Below are positions 34,563 to 43,844 of a DNA stretch of 64,000 nt, in pieces (within the stretch, counting starts at the first letter, position 1; each line of letters begins with the position of its first letter). The position numbers and the translations under genes were made by a program. The notes under the pieces were generated by a model. That model was not told the DNA's origin, made no database searches, and saw only the letters and a program-made list of their open reading frames with translations. Source of the DNA: Cryobacterium shii (GTDB lineage Bacteria; Actinomycetota; Actinomycetes; Actinomycetales; Microbacteriaceae); NCBI RefSeq assembly GCF_004402595.1, contig NZ_SOFY01000064.1, positions 48,430-112,429 of the forward strand, in the 5' to 3' direction.

Positions 34563-36446
34563 CTACCGAACGAGCAGCACCTGCCGGAAGAACGCCGCCA
34601 GTTCCTCGGTCTCGGCCAGGGGCAGCACGTTCGCCACGTACTGGTCCGGTCGAACCACCACGACGGCGCCGCCGCGGTCGATCCCGCGAAGTTCGAAGAT
34701 GTCGTGCTCCGGGTCGGTGGAGTACACCTTCTCGTAGTCGATCAGCTCGAACGGGCCGATCTTCGGCAGGAACGCGGCCGGAACGCTGCCGATGTCCACG
34801 CCGGTGTGGTCCTGCTGGTAGATCACTTTGACGTCGAAGACACTGTCGATGTCGGTCCCGCCGGGAGTGTGCAGGATCAGCGGGGACTCCGGCGACGTCT
34901 GCAACCATTCGGCCCAGTCCGAGAGCGCCGAGGCCTCACCGGATGCCGCGGCATCCGCGAACGCGTACAGACGCCAGCGGCCATCCGCTCGGTGGTGGTG
35001 TCCGAGCTGCACGGGGTTGGCGTCTCCGACGCGCACCACCGAGGCGGACTTGAAGCGCTTGCCGAGCGGGAACCCTGCGGCCAGCGGCTGGTCGGCCGCC
35101 GCACCGATCAGCATCGACGGCGGGTATTCCGTCATGAACCCGGACGGGAACTCCGCCGTCCGAGTGTAGAAGTCCTCCAGCGGCACCTCGAGGTCCTCCG
35201 GCCTGGTCGCCATCAGGGTCGACCACTGCTTGTCGAAGTCGATCAGGTTCCTGGCGATGACCTGACGCTCGGCCGAGTACGTGCCGAGCAGGGATTCTGG
35301 GCTGCGGCCTTCGAGTACATAGGCGAGCTTCCAGGCCAGGTTGAAGCCGTCCTGCATCGACACGTTCATGCCCTGACCGGCCTTCGCACTGTGCGTGTGG
35401 CAGGCGTCGCCGGTGATGAAGACCCGCGGTGTGCGGGTGCCGACCTCGGCCGGCAGCACGTCGTCGAATCGGTCGGTGAGACGGTGGGCGACCTCGTAGA
35501 CGCTGTGCCAGGAGACGTTCTTCACGTCCAGCGTGTAGGGGTGGATGATGGCGTTGGCCTTCGCGATGATCTCGTCGATCGTCGTCTTGCGCACCGCTCC
35601 GTTGTCGTCGGCGGACACCTCGCCCAGGTCGACGTACATGCGGAACAGATAGCCGCCCTCACGAGGGATGAGCAGGATGTTGCCGCCGGTCCCGGACTGG
35701 ATCGCGCACTTCATCCGGATGTCCGGGAAGTCGGTGACCGCGAGAACGTCCATCACTCCCCAGGCGTGGAACGCCTGGTCGCCGGCGAGCGTGCAGCCGA
35801 TGGAATCGCGCACGGCGCTGCGGGCGCCGTCCGCGCCGACAACGTACCTGGCATGGACGATACGCTCCTGGCCCGCCCGTTCACCGTCGGTGTGCACCAG
35901 CGTCACCGTCACGGGGTAGTCGCCCTCGTCGGTGTTCACCAGGCTGCGGAAGTCGAAGCCGTAATCCGGCTCCATCCGCGTCGGCGAATTGGCCATCACC
36001 TCTGCGAAGTAGTCCAGCACGCGGGCCTGGTTGACGATGAGGTGCGGAAACTCGCTGATGCCGGCCGGGTCGTCGACCGCGCGGGCGGAGCGGACGATGC
36101 GGGACGCATCCGTGGGGTCCGGCGTCCAGAAGGCCATCTCGGTGATGCGGTACGCCTCCGCGATGATGCGCTCCGCGAAACCGAACGCCTGGAAGGTCTC
36201 GACGCTGCGGGCCTGGATGCCGTCGGCCTGGCCGATCGCCAGGCGCTCGCCGCGACGCTCCACGATGCGAGTCGTGATGCCGGGGAAGTGGGAGAGCTGG
36301 GCGGCGGTGATCATGCCGGCGGGACCCGTTCCGACGATGAGAACGTCGACGTTCTCGGGGAGCTCGTCGGGGCGATCGATGCCGACCCCCGCGGCGTCCT
36401 GAATGCGCGGGTCTGTGGACACGTATCCGTGGTGGTGGAACTGCAC
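34563..36446 (-). CDS. FAD-dependent aromatic monooxygenase (phenol 2-monooxygenase type)
   Basis: 627 residues. The dinucleotide fold is Gly39-Thr-Gly41-Pro-Ala-Gly44, and the second FAD motif is GDACHTHSAKAGQGMNVSMQ. A C-terminal thioredoxin-like dimerisation domain (about 450-627) places it with phenol 2-monooxygenase and 3-hydroxybenzoate 4-monooxygenase (MobA). It hydroxylates an aromatic ring using O2 and NAD(P)H; the substrate is unknown. No ring-cleavage gene is nearby. Two IclR-like boxes lie upstream. Confidence 0.85.
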   Translation of the reverse strand: MQFHHHGYVSTDPRIQDAAGVGIDRPDELPENVDVLIVGTGPAGMITAAQLSHFPGITTRIVERRGERLAIGQADGIQARSVETFQAFGFAERIIAEAYRITEMAFWTPDPTDASRIVRSARAVDDPAGISEFPHLIVNQARVLDYFAEVMANSPTRMEPDYGFDFRSLVNTDEGDYPVTVTLVHTDGERAGQERIVHARYVVGADGARSAVRDSIGCTLAGDQAFHAWGVMDVLAVTDFPDIRMKCAIQSGTGGNILLIPREGGYLFRMYVDLGEVSADDNGAVRKTTIDEIIAKANAIIHPYTLDVKNVSWHSVYEVAHRLTDRFDDVLPAEVGTRTPRVFITGDACHTHSAKAGQGMNVSMQDGFNLAWKLAYVLEGRSPESLLGTYSAERQVIARNLIDFDKQWSTLMATRPEDLEVPLEDFYTRTAEFPSGFMTEYPPSMLIGAAADQPLAAGFPLGKRFKSASVVRVGDANPVQLGHHHRADGRWRLYAFADAAASGEASALSDWAEWLQTSPESPLILHTPGGTDIDSVFDVKVIYQQDHTGVDIGSVPAAFLPKIGPFELIDYEKVYSTDPEHDIFELRGIDRGGAVVVVRPDQYVANVLPLAETEELAAFFRQVLLVR

Positions 36447-36531
36447 GGCTTCCTCACTTCTTTGTGGGCGGATCTGCGGGCGAAACGGACGTCACTGTCG
36501 TTGCGTGCTGGCTGTTGCGGGTAAAGCGCGC

Positions 36532-36566
36532 GTTCGATAATAGAACGCAGAGTTCGATTATCGCTT
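36532..36566. promoter_or_regulatory. Two IclR-type operator boxes
   Basis: GTTCGATAATAGAAC (36532-36546) and GTTCGATTATCGCTT (36552-36566) are 20 bp apart. Both resemble the GTTCGATAATCGCAC site bound by IclR-family regulators such as PcaR. They lie 86-120 bases before the monooxygenase start. Confidence 0.55.
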
Positions 36567-36571
36567 CACTA

Positions 36572-36583
36572 ATGATATATCAT
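36572..36583. promoter_or_regulatory. 12-bp perfect palindrome ATGATATATCAT
   Basis: An AT-rich perfect palindrome in an otherwise GC-rich region, just beyond the IclR-like boxes. It could be a GntR-type operator or part of the promoter; its regulator is unknown. Confidence 0.4.
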
Positions 36584-36610
36584 ATGGCTGCCCGCGCCAG
36601 GAGACAAGCG

Positions 36611-37456
36611 CTAGGGGACAAGCACCGGCTTCAGGTTCGGCAGGGCCTCACGGATGCTGCTGACCACGCCCGCCTCCGCGTTCGACGCCGCGGTGTGGCG
36701 GGCACGCGCACGGATGCTTGCGTGCGCGTTGGCCATCGCGTAGGAGTGCCCGGCGGCGTCGAGCATCTCGGCGTCGTTGAGGTAGTCGCCGAATGCCATC
36801 GTCTGCTCCCGGCTGACCCCCAGATGTCGCTGCAGCCGCACCAGCGCCCGGCCCTTGTTCGCGCCCCGGTGCATCACATCGACCCAGTTCGGGCCCGAGA
36901 CCACGACATCGGCCGGCAGCCCCAGGCCCCGGATGGCCGGGCCGCTGCGCGTCTCGGCCCGGCCTGCGTCGTAGATTGCCAGCTTCAGCACATCGTCATC
37001 GAGGCAGGCGGCGTGCACGTCCGCAACGATCTCGACGGCGGCGTAATAGCGGCGGACGTGGTCGACGAAGGCCGCATCGGTGCGCTCGATGTAGGCGGTC
37101 CGGGCGCCGCAGACGACGATGCCCAGGTCGGCTCCGTCGGCCACGGTGGTGCGCACCCACTCCACGAGCGGGGCGATGGCCGCGTCCTCGACGGGTTCGC
37201 GGTGCAGGCTGGAGCCGCCCTGCATCACGCTGGTGCCGTTTTCCGCGATGTAGATCAGTCCGTCGCGCTCGCCGAACATGCCGTGGAGGGTCTGGTACTG
37301 CCGGCCGCTGGCGGGAACGAAGACGATTCCGGCCCGCAGGAGGTCATCGAGGAGAGGCCAGAACGCGTCCGGCACGTGGCCGTCGTCGTCGAGCAGGGTG
37401 CCGTCCATGTCCGAGACGATGAGACGGATGTCGGCAAGCTCTGCGGGGTAGGACAC
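36611..37456 (-). CDS. Cof-type HAD-IIB phosphatase
   Basis: 281 residues from GTG 37456. The HAD nucleophile motif is Asp16-Met-Asp18-Gly-Thr20 (IVSDMDGTLL), the C2B cap follows, and the metal Asp residues are in MAFGDYLNDAEML. It dephosphorylates small phosphometabolites. The frame extends upstream to 37579 but without good starts. It may be co-transcribed with the C45 gene 109 bases upstream. Confidence 0.83.
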   Translation of the reverse strand: MSYPAELADIRLIVSDMDGTLLDDDGHVPDAFWPLLDDLLRAGIVFVPASGRQYQTLHGMFGERDGLIYIAENGTSVMQGGSSLHREPVEDAAIAPLVEWVRTTVADGADLGIVVCGARTAYIERTDAAFVDHVRRYYAAVEIVADVHAACLDDDVLKLAIYDAGRAETRSGPAIRGLGLPADVVVSGPNWVDVMHRGANKGRALVRLQRHLGVSREQTMAFGDYLNDAEMLDAAGHSYAMANAHASIRARARHTAASNAEAGVVSSIREALPNLKPVLVP

Positions 37457-37565
37457 TGCGGCGGCTTTCGGTCGTTGTTGATTCCCTGGGAATCCCCGAG
37501 TGTTTGCTCGCGTTCCTCGGAAGGTGGCGACGACGCTGTCTCTCCTGATGATGTCACCTCCAGGA

Positions 37566-38660
37566 TCAGCGCCCCACACCGCCGGTTCGGTGTTCAGCTA
37601 CCAATCGCACCGTCTCGGTGTCGATTGTGTCCGCAGGAGAGCCCGCCGACACCGTCATCCCTCGCGCGGCGGAGTCCAGGGTTATCGTTGCCAAGGTTGC
37701 CCAGCGGTCGCCTAGAACGGCACCATCCGCGGGAACGCAGCAGAGCTGGGCCGGGTCACCGGGTTGGGATACGAGGAACGGCAAGAGGCCTGACGCATCA
37801 GGCGGAAGCGGCGAAAGACGTACCCGGTCTGTCAGCGTTGCGAGGCGCAACTGAGAGTCCGGGTCGTACAGGCCCGGCTTTTCGCCCTGGGCCAGCCGGT
37901 CATCGAGGAAATGGTTCGTGTGGAGCAGCACGTCGTTCTGCGGCTGGACAACCGCTGCACCCACCGGGCTCAACTCAACGATCACGGCGCCTTCCGGACT
38001 CACGACGGTAATGGCGCTGGATGTGCTGACGGGTGCGCTGAGCAGAATGTCGACCGCCTCTGCAAGGGTTGACGCCTGAGCCAGCACCCGGGCTCCGACC
38101 AGGTGCACGGGAACCCCGTCGGCCCGGTCGGCCCGGTGGCCCAGGATATTGAGCAGAATGCCGACGCCGGCATCGTTGATGCCGATTTTGCTGATGATGC
38201 CGTACTCGGTCAGGCCGACGAAGTCGCGGGCGTTCCCGCGTACCTCCTGCAGGTGCCAGTGGTCCGACAACTCGTCATGCCAGTCCCACGTTTGGGCGCC
38301 GATGGGATTGTTCCGCGCGTTCACGATTGTCGAGCATTCACCCGGCTTCGCACCGAGGCCTCCAGAGAGGATTTCGGTGCGTGCGTTTAGGGCAGCCACC
38401 TGCCAGACGGCGAGTCCGGAACCCTCGGCGGTTCCCTCCATCTCCGAGGCCAGGTCCATGCACCATTCCCTGGTGGCCCGCAGCGCGAGTTCCGCGTTCA
38501 ACTGCACCGTCTCCGGGCTGATGCCGGCAGTGGCGAAGAGAGCGAGGTAGATGGAGAGGCTCTCGGCCAGCACATCGCGGATCGCGCGGCCGCGTTGCAG
38601 ACCGCGCCCGAAGGGATCCGTTGAGTCGACTTGGATTGTGATCGGAGGGTCAGTGATCAT
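37566..38660 (-). CDS. C45-family (isopenicillin-N acyltransferase-like) amidohydrolase
   Basis: 364 residues of the acyl-CoA:6-aminopenicillanate acyltransferase/C45 peptidase group, N-terminal-nucleophile hydrolases that self-cleave before a Cys. The likely nucleophile is the Cys of GECSTIVNA, preceded by an alpha region and followed by QTWDWHDEL, which fits the family. It would cut or form an amide bond. ATG 38660 overlaps the upstream ABC ATPase stop by ATGA, so it is part of that transporter operon and probably processes the imported compound. Confidence 0.8.
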   Translation of the reverse strand: MITDPPITIQVDSTDPFGRGLQRGRAIRDVLAESLSIYLALFATAGISPETVQLNAELALRATREWCMDLASEMEGTAEGSGLAVWQVAALNARTEILSGGLGAKPGECSTIVNARNNPIGAQTWDWHDELSDHWHLQEVRGNARDFVGLTEYGIISKIGINDAGVGILLNILGHRADRADGVPVHLVGARVLAQASTLAEAVDILLSAPVSTSSAITVVSPEGAVIVELSPVGAAVVQPQNDVLLHTNHFLDDRLAQGEKPGLYDPDSQLRLATLTDRVRLSPLPPDASGLLPFLVSQPGDPAQLCCVPADGAVLGDRWATLATITLDSAARGMTVSAGSPADTIDTETVRLVAEHRTGGVGR

Positions 38661-39487
38661 GAGGTGATTTCCTCCCGAAGGGCACGGATAACGCCGCGCT
38701 GGGGTTTCCAGCCGGGGCGAGGTGCACACTCGAGAAGCAGTTGAGTGTACGGATGCTGCGGGTTGGTCAATACTTCGGCGGTGGAGCCGCGCTCCACAAT
38801 GCTTCCGCGGCGCATCACGACGACCTGATCGGCGATCATCTGTACGACCGACAAATCGTGTGTGATGAAGAGATAGGTCAGCCCCCTGGACTGGCGCAGC
38901 TCGGTCAGGAGGGCAAGGATTTGTGCCTGGACGGTGACATCGAGCGCCGCCACAGACTCGTCCAACACGATGACGGCAGGATCAGCGGCGAGGGCGCGGG
39001 CAATGGCCACGCGCTGCCTTTGGCCGCCGGAGAGCTCGCCCGGAAGCGCTCCCAGCTGGTGCGGTTCCAAGCCCACCTGTGCGAACAACTCGATGCAGCG
39101 CGCCCGTCTGGCCGCACGATCGAGGGAGGTGTGGGCGCGCAGGACCTCGTCTACGGCGGTCTGCACCGGCAGGCGGCGGTTGAGTGAACTCTGCGGGTCC
39201 TGGAAAACCATCTGGATCTGACGCGCCCGGCGGCGCAATTCGCGCCGGTTCGCCTTGGCTGCGACCGGGTGGCCCGCAACCCTGACGGTGCCCGAGTCTG
39301 AGGTCTCCAGCCCGACGATGATGCGTGCCAGCGTGGTCTTGCCTGACCCTGACTCGCCGACCACGGCCAGACAAGACCCGGACTCGACCGTCAGCGTGAC
39401 CGCATCGAGCGCCGTCACTGCCCCGCTGGAGTGACCGGTGTGAAACGTCTTGGTGAGCGACTCGACGGTAATCGCGGGCGTGGTCAT
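38657..39487 (-). CDS. Oligopeptide-type ABC transporter ATPase (DppF-like)
   Basis: 276 residues. It carries Walker A (GESGSGKTT), signature (LSGGQRQRVAIARAL), Walker B (VIVLDE) and the His-switch (ITHDLSVV). The DppF/OppF hallmark MVFQDPQSSLNRR is present. It couples ATP hydrolysis to import of peptides or related solutes. Four-base overlaps with both neighbours indicate one operon. Confidence 0.9.
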   Translation of the reverse strand: MTTPAITVESLTKTFHTGHSSGAVTALDAVTLTVESGSCLAVVGESGSGKTTLARIIVGLETSDSGTVRVAGHPVAAKANRRELRRRARQIQMVFQDPQSSLNRRLPVQTAVDEVLRAHTSLDRAARRARCIELFAQVGLEPHQLGALPGELSGGQRQRVAIARALAADPAVIVLDESVAALDVTVQAQILALLTELRQSRGLTYLFITHDLSVVQMIADQVVVMRRGSIVERGSTAEVLTNPQHPYTQLLLECAPRPGWKPQRGVIRALREEITS

Positions 39488-40290
39488 TCGGCGCCTCCTG
39501 CTGTGCGGGTCCAGATCACGCCGGCCGGGCGGGAGTCCATCAACTCCCGTGTGTAGTGATGCTGCGGATCGTCGCGGAGCTGTTCCGGCGCGCCGGTCTC
39601 CACTACGACGCCGTCCTTCATGACGTTGATCCGGTCGCAGATCGCGGCGGCAAGGTCGAGATCATGGGTGACGAACAGCATGGCCATGCCGAGTTCACGC
39701 CTGCAATCGTCAAGGATCGCCATTACCTCCGCCTGGGTGGTGACGTCAAGGGCAGTCGTCGGCTCGTCCGCGAGCATGAGTCGCGGTCTCCCGGCGATCG
39801 CCCCCGCGATCACGACCCGCTGGAGCATTCCCCCTGAGAGCTGGTGTGGGTACGAACCGAGGACGCGGTCCACGTGGTCGATGCCGACCTGCTCGAGGAG
39901 CTCGCCGGCGCGGAGCCGGGCTGATCGAACGGAGAGCCCCTGGGCATCGTGCATGCCCTCGACGAGGTACTGCCGGATGGGAAGCACTGGGTTGAGCACC
40001 GCGTGCGGGTTTTGGGCGATCATCGAGACGTCCCTTGCGCGCATCAGGCGTAGCGGCTCACCCCGCAGCGCGAGCACGTCGATCCCGTCGAGGGTGATGC
40101 TGCCGGTGACCCTAGCATTTCTTGGTTCAGTGCGGAGAATCGACCGCAGGGTCATCGACTTTCCACTGCCCGATTCGCCGACCAACCCGACGGCCTCGCC
40201 GGAATCGACGGTGATCGACACGTTATTGAGGATCTGGCGCGACGAGTGCTCACCGGCGATGGCTAGGTTGAGACCACGAATGTCCAGCAT
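39484..40290 (-). CDS. Oligopeptide-type ABC transporter ATPase (DppD-like)
   Basis: 268 residues with Walker A (GESGSGKSM), SMIAQNPHAVLNP (DppD-type Q-loop), signature (LSGGMLQRVVIAGAI), Walker B (LMLADEPT) and VTHDLDLA. I chose ATG 40290, which overlaps the upstream permease stop as TGATG. It is the second nucleotide-binding subunit of the importer. Confidence 0.9.
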   Translation of the reverse strand: MLDIRGLNLAIAGEHSSRQILNNVSITVDSGEAVGLVGESGSGKSMTLRSILRTEPRNARVTGSITLDGIDVLALRGEPLRLMRARDVSMIAQNPHAVLNPVLPIRQYLVEGMHDAQGLSVRSARLRAGELLEQVGIDHVDRVLGSYPHQLSGGMLQRVVIAGAIAGRPRLMLADEPTTALDVTTQAEVMAILDDCRRELGMAMLFVTHDLDLAAAICDRINVMKDGVVVETGAPEQLRDDPQHHYTRELMDSRPAGVIWTRTAGGAE

Positions 40291-41117
40291 CAGGCCTTCC
40301 TTCCGGCGGCCGCGCGGCCGCCCAGTCGTTCGCCGATGTAGCCGAGGGCGGCCACGGTCAGCACGATGCACAACCCGGCAAGGACACTCTCGGCCGGGTA
40401 TCCCTTGAGCAGGGATTGCTGCCCGTTGGAGACCATGAGGCCCCAGTCGGCCTGGGGTGGCTGCACACCAAGACCCAGGAAGGACAGGGCGGCGAGTTCG
40501 ATCATCGCGAAGCCAAAGTTGATCGTCGCCCCGGTCACGATGAGTGGAGCCACGTTGGGCAGCAGGTGCCGGGTCGTGATGGTGACACCGGAGATACCCT
40601 GCAGCTGTGGCGATCGTGTGTAGGGCAGGTTACGTTCGCGCATGGCCGTGCTGCGGATGACTCGGGCCGTGTACGGGATGTACGCGATCGACAGAGCGAG
40701 CGCGGCTGTGGTGAGGCTGGGTCCGAAGACGGCGATGGCGAGCATCGCGAGCAGGAGGTTGGGGAATGCGAACAGAAGGTCGAGCACCCGACTCATGAAC
40801 GAGTCCACGATTCCACCCCACCAGACGCTGGTCAGTGCCAGCGTCGTGCCGAAGACCGCCGTGATGACGACCACGATCAATGGGCCGGTCAGGCTGGAGC
40901 GCGCTCCCCAGAGCAGCCGGGAGAAGATGTCTCTACCTGCCTGGTCCGTGCCGAGCAGGTGGGCCATGCTGGGGCCTTGGTAGCGCTGGGTGACGGAGCC
41001 GATGGTCGGGTCGTAAGGGGCGATGATCGGTGCCAGCAGGGCGCCGAGCACAACCAGGGCGACGAAGCCGACGGCGATGGAGCCGAGGGGGCCCATTCGT
41101 TGAAAGAACCTGCTCAC
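40290..41117 (-). CDS. Oligopeptide-type ABC permease (DppC-like)
   Basis: 275 residues, six transmembrane helices, with the N-terminal GTDQAGRDIFSRLLWGARSS segment typical of DppC/OppC and the inner-membrane EAA-like motif (RERNLPYTRSPQLQG). It forms the channel with the DppB-like protein. Confidence 0.9.
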   Translation of the reverse strand: MSRFFQRMGPLGSIAVGFVALVVLGALLAPIIAPYDPTIGSVTQRYQGPSMAHLLGTDQAGRDIFSRLLWGARSSLTGPLIVVVITAVFGTTLALTSVWWGGIVDSFMSRVLDLLFAFPNLLLAMLAIAVFGPSLTTAALALSIAYIPYTARVIRSTAMRERNLPYTRSPQLQGISGVTITTRHLLPNVAPLIVTGATINFGFAMIELAALSFLGLGVQPPQADWGLMVSNGQQSLLKGYPAESVLAGLCIVLTVAALGYIGERLGGRAAAGRKA

Positions 41118-42055
41118 TTGCTGCGCCTCGTTCCTACCCGCGGGTCGATGGCTGCGTACAGCACGTCGACGAGCAGGTTGATGATGCCGAATGCCGCGAC
41201 CAGGATGATCGCGATTGCCTGCACGACTGCGAAGTCTTTTCGCTGAACCGCTCCCACCAGCAGAGTGCCGAGCCCGTCGAGGGTGAAGGCGTATTCCACG
41301 ACGAAGGATCCGGCGATCAGCCCTGCGATGTGAACGCCGACAATGGTGCTCACCGGGAGCATGGAATTGCGTATGACGTGGCGGCGCAGGACGAGCATGG
41401 CAGGAACTCCGCGGGCACTCGCCATGACGGAGTGCTCGGAGTCTCGCTCCTCCCGAATGGCGGTGCGGGTGATGCGGGCGACCACGGCAGCGGACGGCAG
41501 GGCAAGGGCGAGCGCCGGGAGCGTGAGGTGCCAGATGCGATCGAGAAGGCCCGTCCCGGAACCGAAGACGGGGAACCAGCCCAGGCCGACGCTGAAGATG
41601 CTCATCAGGAGCAGAGCCGCGAAGAAGGTCGGAACAGCGAATCCCAGGTTGGAACCCAGGAGCACGACCTTGTCGACGATTCCATCGCGGACGCCGGCCC
41701 CGATGCCGAGTCCGACACCTAGCACCACGATCACGATGGCTGCGAGCAGCACGAGCATCAGCGTGGTGGGCAGGCGGTTGGCGAGCAGATCGCCCACTTC
41801 TTGACGGTTGGCAAGGGACTGCCCGAAGTCGCCCTGTAGAACGTTGGTGAGCCAGTTCCAGAAGCGGACGAAGAAGGGGTCATCCAGTGAGTACTGTTCG
41901 CGGATCGCGGCCAACACGTCCGGCGAAACGGTGCGCCCCTGAACCAGGAAGTTCTCCGGGCTGCCGGGTGCCGCGTACATGGCGGCGAACACCAGGAAGC
42001 TCGACACAACGAGCACCCCGGCCAGAGCGAGCAGCCTTCGCGTCATGAACATCAC
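41114..42055 (-). CDS. Oligopeptide-type ABC permease (DppB-like)
   Basis: 313 residues, six transmembrane helices, with the family-typical LDDPFFVRFWNWLTNVLQGD, the EAA loop (DSEHSVMASARGVPAMLVLR) and VEYAFTLDGLGTLLV near the C-terminus. Start is GTG 42055 (GAAGGGG upstream) or ATG 42052. It is 29 bases from the binding-protein gene. Confidence 0.9.
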   Translation of the reverse strand: MMFMTRRLLALAGVLVVSSFLVFAAMYAAPGSPENFLVQGRTVSPDVLAAIREQYSLDDPFFVRFWNWLTNVLQGDFGQSLANRQEVGDLLANRLPTTLMLVLLAAIVIVVLGVGLGIGAGVRDGIVDKVVLLGSNLGFAVPTFFAALLLMSIFSVGLGWFPVFGSGTGLLDRIWHLTLPALALALPSAAVVARITRTAIREERDSEHSVMASARGVPAMLVLRRHVIRNSMLPVSTIVGVHIAGLIAGSFVVEYAFTLDGLGTLLVGAVQRKDFAVVQAIAIILVAAFGIINLLVDVLYAAIDPRVGTRRSK

Positions 42056-42084
42056 TGAGATAACCCCTTCTCGATCCCGATCAA

Positions 42085-43719
42085 CTACTTGGCCGCGGCC
42101 CCGAGGTCAGCGGCCCAGGGGTAGTAGAGGTAGACGAAGGATGCCGGGACGCCCGTAACCCGCTTGTTGAGGAACAGTCGCACCGAGGGGTCGGCGATCG
42201 GGATCCAGGGCAGGTCTGTCATGGCGATGTCCTGGATCTGATTCACGAGCGCAGCGCGCTTGTCTTCGTCGGTCGTGGCGGCGGCCTCGGCGAGCAGGTC
42301 GTCGACCTCCGGGTTGCTGTACTCGTTGTAGTTCTGAGATCCGCCGGTGCCCATAATGGTCCGGAGGAAGGCGAGCGGGTCCGGCACGTCCATGTAGTTG
42401 TTGGTCACAAACGCGTCGTGGCCCTCGCGTGCCTTCGGGTCTGAGAAGAACGCACCGAACTGGGCGCTCGGGATTCCTTCCGGCTCCACCGTCAGCCCGA
42501 TGGCAGCAGCGCCGTTGGCGATCTCCGAGATGATGTCGGCGTAGTACGTGCGCTCGGAGGGGTAAACGATCTTGATCGGCTGAGTCAGGTCGACCGTGGC
42601 AGCCTTGAGCGCTTCCTTAGCTCCGTCGATGTCGACGCCGGTCGGCGCGAGCTTGGCCCGGCCGGATTCGAACTTTGTCGTGCCGTAAGCCCAGCCGTTG
42701 TCGGGGATCAGCGATCGGGAGGCCTGGGCCGTTCCTTCAAACACCGTAGATGCGATGGCTTCCCGATCGGTGGCCATCATGAGGGCCTTGCGCACGGCAG
42801 GGTCAGCGAACGCGCCCTTGCCGGTGCCGATGATGGCGACCAGCTGCAGCGAACGTCCGAGGTTGAGAGTGCCCTCGGTGGAGTCCTGAAGGGTGCTCAG
42901 CGCACCCAACGGCACGTCGTAGGAGCCGTCGATGGCACCGGTGGACAGGGCGCTGGCGATGGCTGCGGAGTCGACGATGAAATTGATGTCGACCTGCGCG
43001 GTCTTGGCTGCCCTGTCCTCGTTCCAATAGCTGTCATTGCGCTGGAGGGAGATGGACTGGCCCTCGTTCCAAGCGCCGACGGAGAAGGGGCCCGTGCACA
43101 TGACCAGGCCGGCGGGGGTTCCGTAGCCTTCGCCGGCGGCTTCGCGGTGTGCCTTTTCCACCACAGTGCCCACGGGGGTGACCATGTAGGAGTTGAAGGT
43201 CGCATCCGGTGCCTTGAGCTTGACGGTGACCTCCCAATCACCGGTCTGGTTGATGGAAGCGATGTTGTCGACAATGCCCCCGGCCCAGTAGCTGCCCTCG
43301 TTCGGGTCGAGCTGACGACCCAGGCTGAAGAGAACGTCCTCGGTGGTCATCGGCTGGCCGTCCCAGAAGGTGACACCCTGACGCACGGTGTAGATGTACG
43401 TCGACGCGTCGGGGCTTTCCACCTTCTCGGCCAGGTTGGGTGTGATGCTGTAGTCGGGCTGCAGCTGCATCAGACCTTCGCAGAGGTTTGCGACGACAGT
43501 GTTCTCGGGGTAGTTGAAGGCCTTGATCGGGTCGAGCGATGCAGGCTCGCCGAAGGGTAGGTTCCAGGTGGCGAGGTCGAGCTCGCCAGCGGCCTCTGGC
43601 GTGGTGACCAGGAGATCGTCGGTGGCGAGGCTCGGGCCCTCGGAACTCTGGGGCGCACCGGCGCAGCCGGTCAGAGCCAGGGTGAGTACCGCCAGAGCGG
43701 TGACTGCTTTCTTCTTCAT
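42085..43719 (-). CDS. Peptide-type ABC substrate-binding lipoprotein (DppA-like)
   Basis: 544 residues with a lipoprotein signal (MKKKAVTALAVLTLALTGC, Cys19). The SBP_bac_5 fold follows, with SLDPIKAFNYPENTVVANL near the N-terminus. It captures the solute outside the membrane. As first gene of a six-gene operon behind two LacI-type operators, its expression should be induced by its ligand. The ligand cannot be named; family members bind peptides, nickel, opines and sugars. Confidence 0.9.
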   Translation of the reverse strand: MKKKAVTALAVLTLALTGCAGAPQSSEGPSLATDDLLVTTPEAAGELDLATWNLPFGEPASLDPIKAFNYPENTVVANLCEGLMQLQPDYSITPNLAEKVESPDASTYIYTVRQGVTFWDGQPMTTEDVLFSLGRQLDPNEGSYWAGGIVDNIASINQTGDWEVTVKLKAPDATFNSYMVTPVGTVVEKAHREAAGEGYGTPAGLVMCTGPFSVGAWNEGQSISLQRNDSYWNEDRAAKTAQVDINFIVDSAAIASALSTGAIDGSYDVPLGALSTLQDSTEGTLNLGRSLQLVAIIGTGKGAFADPAVRKALMMATDREAIASTVFEGTAQASRSLIPDNGWAYGTTKFESGRAKLAPTGVDIDGAKEALKAATVDLTQPIKIVYPSERTYYADIISEIANGAAAIGLTVEPEGIPSAQFGAFFSDPKAREGHDAFVTNNYMDVPDPLAFLRTIMGTGGSQNYNEYSNPEVDDLLAEAAATTDEDKRAALVNQIQDIAMTDLPWIPIADPSVRLFLNKRVTGVPASFVYLYYPWAADLGAAAK

Positions 43720-43785
43720 ATGGAGCCCCTAATTTTCTTGGAGAGGGAGATGGCGGACCGTGCAGTGTTTAGGAACCTAGCGGAA

Positions 43786-43822
43786 CAAAACGTTTTGGTC
43801 GAGAAATATGCAAAACGATTTG
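43786..43822. promoter_or_regulatory. Two LacI-type operators between the ABC operon and its regulator
   Basis: CAAAACGTTTTG (43786-43797) is a perfect palindrome, and CAAAACGATTTG (43811-43822) matches it at 11 of 12 bases, 25 bp away. Central CG palindromes of this form are typical LacI-family operators. They lie in the divergent promoter region. Confidence 0.8.
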
Positions 43823-43844
43823 TGAATTGATTTGACGGAGTAGA

